Origin: CAYVFC01 sp964450715
Lineage (GTDB): Bacteria > Myxococcota_A > Polyangia > Polyangiales > JAFGIB01
Length of the DNA stretch: 64,000 nt
Direction of reading: 5' to 3'
Assembly (NCBI GenBank): GCA_964450715.1
Contig: CAYVFC010000027.1
Location: forward strand, 1-64,000
Shown here: in pieces, positions 7,756 through 17,694 of the stretch
Numbering within the stretch: position 1 is the stretch's first letter
How the letters are laid out: each line of letters begins with the position of its first letter
Made by a program: the position numbers and the translations under genes
Notes under the pieces: generated by a model
The model's input: only the letters and a program-made list of their open reading frames with translations
Told to the model about the DNA's origin: nothing
Database searches by the model: none

Positions 7756-8205
7756 TTGGATCAGGGCACACCGAAGAGCGTCGAGGAGCTGCAGAGGCGA
7801 TACGAGGCCGGGGAGATCAATTTCGAAGGGGTCGTACTGCGCCGGGCCGACCTGCGCGGCGTCAAGCTGAAGGGAGCGGACATGTGCGCCGCCTCGCTGG
7901 CGAACGCTTTACTAGCAGGGGCCAATCTGGAAGGGGCCTACCTGGAGGGCGTCGACCTCGATCGCGCCTCGCTGGTTTCCTCCAACCTGCGCGGCGCCGT
8001 GCTGGTGCGCGCGTTTTTACGCAGCGCCGATCTCCGGGACGCCAACCTGAAGGAGGCGAACCTGACCGGAGCCCGGCTGGACGGTGCGGACCTGAGATGC
8101 ATCGGCCTGAACGAGGCCGAGCTGGATGAGGCGTTGTTCGACGGAGCGACCAAGTTTCCCGCTGGCTTCGATCCCGATGCGTCGGGTATGGTCAGAATCG
8201 GGTGA
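7756..8205 (+). CDS. Pentapeptide-repeat protein, 149 residues
   Basis: The short counterpart of the protein at 3.6-4.6 kb. A helical cap (SVEELQRRYEAGEINF) is followed by about 20 A(D/N)LxxA pentapeptides (ADLRDANLKEANL) and a tail, ATKFPAGFDPDASGMV. It starts at TTG; no better start is present before the cap. There is no signal peptide. It is the last gene of the probable three-gene unit with the pseudo-receiver/TIR-like protein, and a family A repeat begins six bases after its stop and may terminate the transcript. As a beta-helix it could be a binding partner of the other two products; that is inference. Confidence 0.85.
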   Translation: MDQGTPKSVEELQRRYEAGEINFEGVVLRRADLRGVKLKGADMCAASLANALLAGANLEGAYLEGVDLDRASLVSSNLRGAVLVRAFLRSADLRDANLKEANLTGARLDGADLRCIGLNEAELDEALFDGATKFPAGFDPDASGMVRIG

Positions 8206-8210
8206 ACCCC

Positions 8211-8379
8211 TAGAGCAGCGAACGGGTTGAAACGTCTTTGAGTTCGCGTGGATAGAGGGGCCAGATGCGGCTCTCGGCCCGACGAAGGAATGGTAGAGCC
8301 ATTTCTAGGAGGGACGAGGCCGCAGATGGCCCCTGTAGACCGCGAAATCATGAGCTTTTCAGCTCGATCGGTGCTTTAG
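8211..8379. repeat. Family A repeat, copy A2
   Basis: About 169 bp, very similar to copy A1. The ends are inverted: CTAGAGCAGCGAACGGGTTGAAA reads as a degenerate complement of TTTCAGCTCGATCGGTGCTTTAG at the other end. It lies exactly between the stop codons of two convergent genes. Confidence 0.8.
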
Positions 8380-9263
8380 CAGGGGTTGGAGCCGCACGCG
8401 TCCAGCTGGTTCTCGCAGATGCTGACCTCGGTGTAGCCCAGCAGCCGTTCTCGCAGCATCTCGGCCTCGCAAGTGGGAAGCTCGTCGTTCTTTTCGATCG
8501 TGTAGCTGCCCTTTATCTTCTTGAGGTTGCCGAGGCCGTTCAGATTTCCCAGCGCGCCGTTCTCCCGGATGGCCAGGCCTCCACCGATCTCGGTCAGGTT
8601 GGCGAGCGCGTCGAGGTTGGCCAGCTCCTCGTTGCTCGAGAGCGCGAGGTCGCGGCCGATGGTGGAGAGGCTTCCCAGCCCGTCTACGTTGCGGAGCTCC
8701 TGGTTGTCGCCCACGACCAGGTCCCTGCCGATAGCCGAAACGCTGTTCAACCCTTCCAGGCTTGCGAGCTCTCCGTTTACGGAGATCGCCAGATCACGCC
8801 CCACCGAGCTGAGAGCGCGCAAGCCACCCAGATCGGCCAGGCTCGGGTTGCCCCTGATGACCAGATCCCCGCCCACCGAGGTGAGGCTGCTCAGCCCGTC
8901 CAGCCCGGCCAGCTGCTCGTTGTTCTCGATCACCAGCGAGCCACCGATAGAGGTCAGCGTTCGCAGACCGTCCAGGTTGGTGAGCTCGGGGTTGTTGGTG
9001 ATGATCACGTTGCCCTCGACGGTGGTGATTCCGCCCAGTCGGTCGATGTGAACCGAGCGGGTACCGTCCACGACGATACGCTTGGCCGTATCTGTCTCGC
9101 CCGCGCGTTCCACCCGGAATACGGTGTGGCGTTCGCCGCCGCATCCGGGCCCGATTAGCAGCGAGAACAGCAGCACGGACGCGATCGACCGCACCTGCGC
9201 CCGTATCCCCGCGCGTCGACCAGCCGCTTGCCCGCGCCCGCCGTCCTTGTCGATGGCCGACAC
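8376..9263 (-). CDS. Leucine-rich-repeat-like (receptor L-type) lipoprotein
   Basis: A signal peptide (VLLFSLLIGPGC, a loose lipobox) precedes about eight repeats of roughly 24 residues of the form LxxLTSVGGDLVIxxNxxLxxLDGL. This is the bacterial repeat resembling the receptor L domain of insulin/EGF receptors, a beta-solenoid, so an extracellular binding role is likely. A short cysteine-containing tail closes the protein (SICENQLDACGSNPC). The start used is a GTG that overlaps the rpmA stop by one base (TAGTG), implying translational coupling with rpmA; a later internal start cannot be excluded. Confidence 0.8.
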   Translation of the reverse strand: MSAIDKDGGRGQAAGRRAGIRAQVRSIASVLLFSLLIGPGCGGERHTVFRVERAGETDTAKRIVVDGTRSVHIDRLGGITTVEGNVIITNNPELTNLDGLRTLTSIGGSLVIENNEQLAGLDGLSSLTSVGGDLVIRGNPSLADLGGLRALSSVGRDLAISVNGELASLEGLNSVSAIGRDLVVGDNQELRNVDGLGSLSTIGRDLALSSNEELANLDALANLTEIGGGLAIRENGALGNLNGLGNLKKIKGSYTIEKNDELPTCEAEMLRERLLGYTEVSICENQLDACGSNPC

Positions 9264-9541
9264 TATGCGACCGCCTCGGATGCGACCGTCTCGGCGACGA
9301 CGCTGATGCGCTGCCGCTTCTTGCCCATCCTTTCGAAACGGACCACGCCCGCCTCGCGCGCCCAGAGGGTATAGTCCTTGCCGGTGCCGACGTTGCGCCC
9401 GGCGTGAAAGGTCGAGCCTACCTGGCGCACCAAGATGCTGCCGGCAGAGACCTTCTGGCCGCTGTAGACCTTGACGCCGCGGTACTGCGGGTTGGAGTCC
9501 CGTCCGTTCCGCGTAGCTCCCTGTCCTTTCTTGTGGGCCAT
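9263..9541 (-). CDS. rpmA: 50S ribosomal protein L27
   Basis: A 92-residue protein with the standard L27 pattern: MAHKKGQGATRNGRDS at the N-terminus, then GVKVYSGQKVSAGSILVRQ and STFHAGRNVGTGKDYTLWA. L27's N-terminal tail reaches the peptidyl-transferase centre of the large subunit. It lies 15 bases after rplU, the usual order. The expected third gene, obgE, is not next; an LRR-like lipoprotein is. The C-terminus is slightly extended with an Ala/Val/Glu-rich tail. Confidence 0.97.
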   Translation of the reverse strand: MAHKKGQGATRNGRDSNPQYRGVKVYSGQKVSAGSILVRQVGSTFHAGRNVGTGKDYTLWAREAGVVRFERMGKKRQRISVVAETVASEAVA

Positions 9542-9556
9542 GCTCGTGCTCCTCGG

Positions 9557-9865
9557 CTATACCGTGATGCCGGTGATTTTCAATTCCGTATACGGTTGCC
9601 GGTGACCGGCTTTACGCCGATACCCCTTGCGCCGCCTGAACTTGAAGACCACGATCTTCTTCGCCCGGTCCTGCGCCGTGATCTCCGCATCGACCCGGGC
9701 ACCCGGTACTAGGGGCTTTCCGATCATCGACTTCTCGCCGCCGAGCATCAGTACATCGGACAGCTCGACCTTGCCGCCTACCTCTCCCGGCAGCTTTTCC
9801 ACGCGAATCGTGTCGCCCTCGCTCACCCGGTACTGTTTACCGCCCGTTCGTATGATCGCGTACAT
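9557..9865 (-). CDS. rplU: 50S ribosomal protein L21
   Basis: A 102-residue L21: MYAIIRTGGKQYRVSEGD, the central VLMLGGEKSMIGKPLVPGA and the basic FRRRKGYRRKAGHRQPYT that contacts 23S rRNA. Length is typical. It begins the rplU-rpmA pair. About 210 bases without a gene lie upstream, which should hold the promoter; the AT-rich patch at 9965-9990 is the likeliest site. Confidence 0.97.
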   Translation of the reverse strand: MYAIIRTGGKQYRVSEGDTIRVEKLPGEVGGKVELSDVLMLGGEKSMIGKPLVPGARVDAEITAQDRAKKIVVFKFRRRKGYRRKAGHRQPYTELKITGITV

Positions 9866-10076
9866 GCCAGCCAGCTTTCTCCGTTACGCCCAAATAACTT
9901 TAGCGGGCGGCAGTTTACGAGCAAGGGGGGGACCCGCAAGAGAAAAACGCCGTCCTGGAACGGTATGGTAAAAATAATCAAAAATTCCGTTAGGAGTGAA
10001 CTGCCTCTGTTGACGCTTCTTTGATTACCCCCTCGATTCCGACCCCTCAAGGCGAGCCGGTTTGACGCCGTCCCGC

Positions 10077-12776
10077 CTATTGCTGCCCGAGCCGGACCAG
10101 CGCCATACGCGCGATCTTGTTGTTCGGGTTGAGCTCCAGGGCCTTGCGGTAAGCGGCCACCGCCCGTCCGCCATCCCCCTTGGTGTAGTACGCGCGTCCT
10201 AGCGCGGCGTGAAATCCCGAGCTTCTCGGCTGCAGCTGTATGGCCCTCTGATAAGCGGCGATGGCCCCGTCCGGGTCGCCCGAGGCGAGCAACGAGGCGC
10301 CCAGCCCGGCGTAGGAGCCGGCATGGGAGGGCGCGTAGCGGGTCGCCTCTCGGTAGGCGTTCGCAGCCTCGCGGTAACGCCCGGCGGCATAATGCTGCCT
10401 GCCCTCTTCCCGGAGCTCATCCGACTTGGCCTTGCGGTCCAGCGCCCCTCCCTTGGCCGGAACCGCAGGCGTGGTGGCCGGTGCGGTCGCCGTATCGGCG
10501 ATCACCGGGACCCGTTCTTTCGGCTTCTGCCTCGCTACCGCGGCCTTTCGAATGCTTCGCGCCGGGGCGGGCTGTTCCGCGCCAGTTTCTGTCTCCGGCT
10601 CTTCCGGCTCTTCTTCCGCGGTTACCGCTGGCGTTTCCTGCGGCTGCGCGGCCGCTTCCGCCGTCTCAGCTGCTGGCGGCGGTTGTTCATCGGCCCGGGG
10701 CTCCGCGGCCGGCTCTGGCTGCTTCGTCGCGGCCGTCTCGCCTTCGACCCGCTCGGTCGCTGTGGCGCTAGACGAGGCCGCCTCTCGCTTCTCGGCCGGC
10801 GAACCGGTCATCAGCGGATCGGTTTTCGCCCCGACTTCCTGGATATCGACCTCGGACGAGCGGTCCCTGCCGATGAAGAAGAAGAGCATGGCAGCGACGA
10901 TCAGCCCCCCGACCACTCCCCCCATGACCCGCCGGTCCCTGATGATCGGCATCGCCATCGTTTTGGTACCGAAGGGGTCGGCAACCGGCTTTTGATCGGG
11001 ATAGTCTATGTCCCAGGTAGAGGATCGCTGCTCCCCCTTCGAGGCACGCGGCAAGGCCGCTTCTGCATCCAGCCCCGCCCGTCCCGCTTCCCCGACGATC
11101 CCGGAGGCGGCGGCAAGATCGGCCGCCTCGTGCGCGTACGGTGCAGCCGCCCCGGGACCGACCAGATCGGCGCCCTTGACGAAGGCCGTGGTCTCGTCGT
11201 CTCGTTCGTCCGCTTCCTCCGGCCCGTGCACCGGTGCCTGCTGCTGCGCGAACGGGGCTTCTTGCGGCTCCTGTTTTCGCATCATCGCGGCGAAGCGCTC
11301 GATCGGGCTCTCGGGCGTCTCCTGGGCGGCTGCTTCCAGCACCGATTCCAGGTGCTCGGCGCTGATCAGCGCGGTAGGAGAGGTATCGGTAACGCCGGCC
11401 GGTTTGTCCGGAGCCAGCTCTATCTCGTGTTCCTGCAGTTGCTGCGTCACCTCGGACGGGGGCTCGCTCGGGGTCGAGGCCACGGCGGCCGGATACTGCT
11501 GATCCTCGCTCTTCGGGATCCGGCCCAGGGCTGCCGCGCTTTCGGCCAGCGCCTTGGCCTTGGAGGGGATCTCCATGAGCACGTCGAATTCACCGGTTCC
11601 CAGCTCCTGTACCTCGGGCTCGGCTACCGGCTCCCGCGCCAGCGCTTCGGGTATGGGGGCCGGGCTCACCTCCGGGGGGGACGAGGAAGCCCTCTCCGGT
11701 TGAGAAGGGCGCTGCACGTTTCGTGGCTGGTTTTCGGCCGCAGGGGCAGCCTTGACCGGAGAGGGGATACCCGGAGCGGTTCTCAGCGGCGGAATCGAGG
11801 CGGGGCGCGCCCCGGCCGCGCTCAAGATGGTAGAGGCCTTGCCCGTGGGTACGGCCTGCGGAAGCAGGGGATCCAGGGTGCGGCGGACCTGTTGAGCCGA
11901 GAAGGGGCGCTCGCGGGGATCCTTGGCCAGCAGCGCGGCCAGCAGCGAGAGAACGGCGTCCGGCAGCTCCATCTCCGGAACCGGAGCCGGCGTGATGCGA
12001 TGCGCCTCGAGCAGCGCGTTCACGTCATGCCCGGTGAAGGGGGGCTTGCCGACCAGCATCTCGTACAGCACGCATCCGAGCGAATATAGATCGCTGCGGA
12101 AGCTGACCAGCTTGCCCGCCGCTTGCTCGGGCGAAACGTAGGAGGGGGTGCCCATCAGATCGAACAGCGCGGTAGACTCGATGCGCACGGCAATGCCCAC
12201 ATCGACGATGGTGACGCGCGGGATGCCGGAAAGATGGGATTGAAGGATGACGTGCCCGGGCTTCAGATCGCGATGCAGCAGCCCGGCGCGGTGCAGGACA
12301 TCCAGACCGGAGGCGATCTGCGCGGCCACGGCCAGGGCCCTGGGCGGCTCGAGCGCGCCCTGCCGTTTCAGCAACAACTTGAGGGACTCCCCCTCGACCC
12401 ACTCCCGGAACAGCCAGAGGGCCTTGCCCGTCGGGCCCTCCTCCGGTGTTTCGCCGCTGGCGATGATCTGGGCGACCGCTCCATCGGAAAGCGAGGTCTG
12501 CTTGGCGAGCTCGCGCTTGATACGCATTCGCTCCGCCGCATAGGCGCCGGAGCTGAAACGCAGCACTTTCAGCAGGCCGTGGCGTCCGGTGAGCGTATCG
12601 TCCACCAGGTAGGACGAACCGGTTCCGCCGCGAGCGAAGCTCTCCACGAATTCGAAGCGTTCGCCCAGGCTGACGGGAATCGCTTCCGGCTCGACCTCGA
12701 TCGCCTGTTCACCGTCTCGCGGACAACTAGGTTCCGTTTCCGGAAGGTAGATATGGCAGTAGGGACAGACGCGCAT
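10077..12776 (-). CDS. Zinc-ribbon Ser/Thr protein kinase homologue with TPR domain
   Basis: An 899-residue membrane protein. Residues 1-25 form a cysteine cluster (CPYC...CPRDG). Residues ~40-310 are a Hanks-type kinase fold with a glycine loop (ARGGTGSSY), the VAIK-like Lys (LLKVL), catalytic loop HRDLKPGH, DVG in place of DFG, and activation segment GTPSYVSPEQ. The Asn that normally follows HRDLKP at +2 is His, so Mg2+ binding may be weak. A ~300-residue Pro/Ala/Glu-rich region follows, then a membrane helix (VVGGLIVAAMLFFFIG), another low-complexity stretch and about three TPRs at the C-terminus. The gene follows the giant TPR gene by 80 bases and is likely co-transcribed with it. Confidence 0.88.
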   Translation of the reverse strand: MRVCPYCHIYLPETEPSCPRDGEQAIEVEPEAIPVSLGERFEFVESFARGGTGSSYLVDDTLTGRHGLLKVLRFSSGAYAAERMRIKRELAKQTSLSDGAVAQIIASGETPEEGPTGKALWLFREWVEGESLKLLLKRQGALEPPRALAVAAQIASGLDVLHRAGLLHRDLKPGHVILQSHLSGIPRVTIVDVGIAVRIESTALFDLMGTPSYVSPEQAAGKLVSFRSDLYSLGCVLYEMLVGKPPFTGHDVNALLEAHRITPAPVPEMELPDAVLSLLAALLAKDPRERPFSAQQVRRTLDPLLPQAVPTGKASTILSAAGARPASIPPLRTAPGIPSPVKAAPAAENQPRNVQRPSQPERASSSPPEVSPAPIPEALAREPVAEPEVQELGTGEFDVLMEIPSKAKALAESAAALGRIPKSEDQQYPAAVASTPSEPPSEVTQQLQEHEIELAPDKPAGVTDTSPTALISAEHLESVLEAAAQETPESPIERFAAMMRKQEPQEAPFAQQQAPVHGPEEADERDDETTAFVKGADLVGPGAAAPYAHEAADLAAASGIVGEAGRAGLDAEAALPRASKGEQRSSTWDIDYPDQKPVADPFGTKTMAMPIIRDRRVMGGVVGGLIVAAMLFFFIGRDRSSEVDIQEVGAKTDPLMTGSPAEKREAASSSATATERVEGETAATKQPEPAAEPRADEQPPPAAETAEAAAQPQETPAVTAEEEPEEPETETGAEQPAPARSIRKAAVARQKPKERVPVIADTATAPATTPAVPAKGGALDRKAKSDELREEGRQHYAAGRYREAANAYREATRYAPSHAGSYAGLGASLLASGDPDGAIAAYQRAIQLQPRSSGFHAALGRAYYTKGDGGRAVAAYRKALELNPNNKIARMALVRLGQQ

Positions 12777-12856
12777 GGCCTTTCGGCTCGAAGTGCTCGA
12801 AAGCTGCGAGCTTAGTCCGACGGAAATCGGCGGTCAACCGTGCCTCCCTCTCGCCA

Positions 12857-15800
12857 CTAGTACTCCTCCTCCTCCTCCTCTGCGTCCACGTCGATCCCCC
12901 ACTTCTTCATGGCGTTTTTGACCGCCGTCCGATCAATGGATCCGTCGGGCGCCAGCTCGAGGAATCGCTTGTATTGAACGATGGCGGCACGGCGGTTGTT
13001 CTTCATGGCGAGTATCTCGCCCAGGGCGCGATGGGCCTCCGCCAGCCAGTAGGGCGGCTGCTCGGCCTCGTCACCGATACGGGTGGCGTTCTGCAACGCC
13101 TTGCCGGCCTCGGAGATGCGTCCAGCGTTGAAAAGCACACGGCCCAGCTTGAACCACCATTCTCCGTTGCCGTTGTCCCGTTCCAGCGCCTTCTTGTAGG
13201 AGCGGATCGCATCGTCCAACTTGCGCAGCTGGTCGTAGCACTCGCCCATGTGGGCGTAGGCTTCGGTCAGGCTGGGCTTGAGCTCCAGCGCCCGGTTGAA
13301 GTCCTTCAGCGCGGTCTTGACCGTACCTGCACGCACGCGGACCAGCCCTCGCAGCAGGAATGCCTCCCCCATGCTGGCGTCGATGTCGATAGCCTTCTGT
13401 GCCTCCTCGTTGACGCGGGCGATGTTCTTCATCCCCAGGGCGGCCTTTCCGGCCCAGATGTGGAACTCGGCCCGGCCCGGGTCGAGACTGATGGAGCGAT
13501 CGAAGTGGATCAGGGCGTCCGGCGTGCGCCCCTGGGCCATCGCGATACGTCCGATGAAGTACTCGGCCTCGGCCGAGTTGGGGATGCGGCGGATCACTTT
13601 TTGCAGGGTCTCTTGGGCGGCCTCGATCTCGCCGTTCTCCACCTGGGCGGCTCCATACCGCAGCATCAGCTCCGTATTCTCTTGATCCTTCTCCAGTGCG
13701 CTGCGGTACTTCTCCACCGCTCTGCCGTGAGCGCCCTGCGCCTGGTAGTACAGGCCCCACTCTATCTCGAGGCCGGCGAAGGCTCCGTCCCGGCTGGCCA
13801 CCTGGTCCAGCGCTATCTTGGCCTCGTGCAGCTGACCGTTCTTGCGAAACGCCTGGGCCATCGCGAAGCGCGCTTCCAGGTCCTCCGGGTCCAGCTCCAA
13901 TGCCCGTTTGAAATGGTGGATGGCGTTATCCAGCCGCTTGCTGGCCAGCTCCGACTTGCCCCGCAGGCGATGCATCTCGGCGCTTTCCGGCACGTTGGAA
14001 GCCGCCTCGTTCAACACCGATATCGCGTCCTCGGTCTTGCCCATGTCGAAGTAGAGCTGGGCCAGCGACAGATAACCCTCGAAATCGTTGGGTTTGATCT
14101 CGATAGCCTTGCGGAAAAGAGTCTGCGCCACGTCGCGCCGCTTCAGCTTGTCTTCCGTCTTGCCCAGCCAGAGCAGGACCTCGCTGTCCTCGGGCAGCTC
14201 CTTGGAGAGCAGGGTCAGCTTCTCGCGGGCGTTCTGCAACCGTCCGAGCGAGAACAAAGCGCGGCTGATGCCGAAGGTGGCCTCCACGCTCGCCTTGCGG
14301 CCAGTGAACACCTTGGGGTTGTTGACCTTGGTAGTGTTCATGGCCGACTCGAACCTGGCCAGCGCGTCGTTGTAGCGATTCTCGCGCAGCGATACGCCAC
14401 CGGCTCCCAGCAGGGCCTCCACCCGGTAGGGGTCGGCGGCCAGGGCCATGTCGTACGCTTTGCGCGCCAGGTGCAGCCGCCCCCGTGTCTCGTGCAAATA
14501 GCCGATGACGCTGTACCCCTCCGCCTTGGCCGCCTTGTAAGACCAGAGGAACTCGTTGTCGACCTGGCTGAGCCCCACGGCCTCGCGCAGCAGCCCGAGC
14601 GCCAGCTGTTCTTCTCCGCGGTCGACGAGAATGCGGGCCTTGGCGATGCGCGCGTCGATGTGGTGCGGGCTCATCTTCAAGGTCTCCTCGATGGCCGCTA
14701 TCTGCGCGTCGGGGTAGTCGCGGTTCAGCAGTACCCGCGTCAATCCCCACTGTGCCCGGGCTCCGGCTCCGAGAGTGAGCGCTTTCTGGAAGGCCTTCTC
14801 GGCCTGGTCGAGCTTACCCCGCTTGAGCTCCAGCTCGCCGGCGATCAGGTGCACGTAGGGATCCTTGGGCGACCGACCGGCCGCCGCGGAAAGCGCACCG
14901 CCCGCCCGGTCCAGATTTCCCTTGCGCAGAAAGTCCGCCGCGAAGGCGATGTCGATTCCGGGAGCCACGAAGCTCCGCTCCTCCAACCGTTTGTAGATGG
15001 CGGCCGCTCGAGAAGCGTTTTCGGTATGTAGGCCGAAACGGACGAGGAAAAACGACTGGTGCATCAGGCTGCGGGTCAGCAACAGGCGGTTCAGCCCCCG
15101 ATCCTTGCGGGCCATGTCCAGCTTCTTGAGCGCCGAGCGGCTGCCGCGATACGTGTCGTCGACGGCCGTCTTTTCCACGTCGGCGATGGCGTCCCGGGCG
15201 AACTCGTTGCTGCCCGCTGACGGCAGGTACTTTTCGAAGAAGTATATTCCGAATATACCGTGCTCGGTCAGCCCCATGCCCAGCCCGGCGGCGGCGATAA
15301 CCCCCAGCGCCACCGCGATCTTGACCACCAGCAGGAGCGTTCGGCGCACGGCCGCTTGCTGCTTGGCCTCGAATTCCGCGCCGCGCTGCCTGCGCAAGAT
15401 GTCGGGCGGAAGCGCCATGGCGTCCTCGTCGTCCAGGTCGCTCTCCTCGTCCGTGGCGCCGCCTTCCATGCCGAACTCCATGTCGCCGCTCTCGTCGTCC
15501 TCGCTCTCCTCGCTGCCCTCTCCGAGGTCGACCTCGCCGAAGCTGGCGCTGCCCAGCCCCCCGCGGCCGAGCGCGTCGAATTCACCGCCGGCTTCCTGCA
15601 TCGACCCTTCATCGAAGCCGTCCGCCTCGCCGCCGGGCGGCTCGGGAAGGGGGGGCGGCGGAGCCGGTTCGGTGTGGGGGACGTAGTCCCGCGGCTCGGC
15701 GTTCAGTCCGCTGAAGTCGGCCTCCCCTCCGTCGTGGTCGTCGGTGAGCAGCGAGGCCGGCAGCTCGGTCTCCGTCGCGATTCCAGGCGCCGGCGGCGAT

Positions 15801-17694
15801 CCAGACGCGACCGGGGGCGGTGGCGGAACGGCGGCGCCGATTCCCTGGACGGTACCGTGCTTGGGCGTGCTCAGGTCACTATCGTCCTTGGGCAACGGTA
15901 GCTCCAACTCACCGAATCCCTCCTCGATCTGTTTCGGCAGCGGCAGATCGCCGGCTGCCGCTCCGTCCCGGGGAGCGGGCAAGTCGGGCAACGAAAGGTC
16001 GGCAAAGCTCGACTCATCGCCATCGCCCTTGACTGCAGGGAGATCCCCAGCGCCCCTGGCGGCCGGCAGATCCGCCCCCCTCCTGGCGGCCGGCAGATCC
16101 GCCCGGCCCCTGGCGTCCGGCAGGTCGGGAAGGGAAACGTCGGCGAAGCTCGACTCGTCTTCGCCCTTCACCGCCGGCAGATCCCCCACCCCCCTGGGGG
16201 CGGGCAGGTCTGCCCCGTCATTGGGCGTGGGCAGGTCGGGAAGCGACAGGTCTGCGAAGCTGGCCTCCTCGTCGCCCGTTTTTGCGGCCGGCGCGGTTCC
16301 TTTGCCCTTGGGCGTGGGCAGGTCGGGAAGCGACAGGTCTGCGAAGCTGGCCTCCTCGTCGCCCGTTTTTGCGGCCGGCGCGGTTCCTTTGCCCTTGGGC
16401 GTGGGCAGGTCGGGAAGCGACAGGTCTGCGAAGCTGGCCTCCTCGTCGCCCGTTTTTGCGGCCGGCGCGGTTCCTTTGCCCTTGGGCGTGGGCAGGTCGG
16501 GAAGCGACAGGTCTGCGAAGCTGGCCTCCTCGTCGCCCGTTTTTGCGGCCGGCGCGGTTCCTTTGCCCTTGGGCGTGGGCAGGTCGGGAAGCGACAGGCC
16601 GGCGAAGCTGGCCTCCTCNNNNNNNNNNNNNNNNNNNNNNNNNNNNNNNNNNNNNNNNNNNNNNNNNNNNNNNNNNNNNNNNNNNNNNNNNNNNNNNNNN
16701 NNNNNNNNNNNNNNNNNNTGCCCTTGGGCGTGGGCAGGTCGGGAAGCGACAGGCCGGCGAAGCTGGCCTCCTCGTCGCCCGTTTTCGCGTCCGGCGCGGG
16801 CCCTTTGCCCTTGGGCGTGGGCAGGTCGGGAAGCGACAGGCCGGCGAAGCTGGCCTCCTCTTCCGTGGGTTTTGCGGCCGCGGGTGGCGGGGCCGCCGGT
16901 GTACCTACAGTCGTCGCCGTGGCCTTCTTGGCCTTGGGAACGGGCAGGTCGGCGAAGCTCAGCTCTGGATCGTTGCCTTTCGCCGGTACCGGTTCCTCGG
17001 GCTGGCCGGCGTCCGCCTCGTCCATGAGGCCGGCGAAGCTCGTGTCGAGCTCGTCCCCGGCCGGTGCGGGAAGTGCGGCGGGCGGGGGAGCGGCAGCCTC
17101 CGGTTGCGGCGCTGCTCCGAAGCCCAGGCCCTTGGGGGCGGCTGTCGCCGGCGGGGCGACTGCCGGCAGTGGGACCGACTTGCCTGCCGCCGGGCTGGGC
17201 AGCTCCGCCAGGATGGCATCGGTCTCCTCGACCTGGTCCATGGGCTTGAGCGAGAACTGCTTGGGACCGCCCGGTTCCGCCGGCTGGGCAGCCGGTGCGG
17301 TTGCCCCGAGAAGCGTGCCTCCGCGCCCGAGCTTCGCCTTCGGCCCCGGCCGCTCCGCGCTCGCTGCCGTGCCGTCCGGGGCCGCAGTGCCCTGCCCGCC
17401 GCCGGCTCCCATACCCACCATCGTACCCTCGGGCTTCTTGCGGGGCGTGATTCCCGCGGGGATGGGCGCCGCCGCGCCGGACTGCTCCTGGCCTCCAGCC
17501 AGCGTCTTTTTCACCCGCTGCATCCGGTCCGAAATCGAGGAGGGTGCCGCGGCCGGTTGCCCCCCGGCGCCTGGCGCACGCACGTCGAACGCAGTTCCGC
17601 ACTTGGGGCACCGCATCTTCATTCCCCCGGGCGGAATGCGCCGCTCATCCAGTTCGTAGTTGGCGTTACAGGATTCGCAATCGACCTTGATCAT
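12857..17694 (-). CDS. Giant zinc-ribbon / TPR membrane protein (interrupted by assembly gap)
   Basis: The N-terminus (CESCNANYELDERRIPPGGM, then CPKCGTAF) is an MJ0042-type zinc ribbon. A long Pro/Ala-rich region follows with many copies of SFADLSLPDLPTPKG. Near 15250-15340 there is one membrane helix, and from there to the C-terminus about 20 TPRs, ending in an acidic tail of Glu residues. The same frame is open on both sides of the 100-N gap only if the gap length is not literal, so I annotate one gene. Zinc-ribbon/TPR proteins of this build are common in myxobacteria and some belong to gliding machinery; no such role can be assigned here. Upstream, divergently transcribed, is zapA. Confidence 0.85.
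16204..16870 (-). repeat. 87-bp tandem repeat (29-residue unit) around an assembly gap
   Basis: Seven visible near-identical units are spaced exactly 87 bases apart, with GGGCGTGGG starting at 16223, 16310, 16397, 16484 and 16571 before the gap and at 16726 and 16813 after it. Each encodes EEASFA(D/G)LSLPDLPTPKG plus a GKGTAPAAKTGD-type linker. The first four units (16223-16484) encode ADLSL; the unit touching the left edge of the gap (16571) and both units to its right encode AGLSL. Ns occupy 16619-16718; their number is a placeholder, so the copy number is unknown. Confidence 0.95.

Noticed and set aside
9866..10076. Structured L21-type leader upstream of rplU
   Set aside because: L21 leaders are known in other bacteria, but I found no convincing conserved stem in this stretch.
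10209..12089. 626-residue plus-strand open frame opposite the kinase gene
   Set aside because: A GC-rich antisense shadow: Arg/Gly/Leu-rich, no domain, and the minus-strand kinase/TPR reading is unambiguous.
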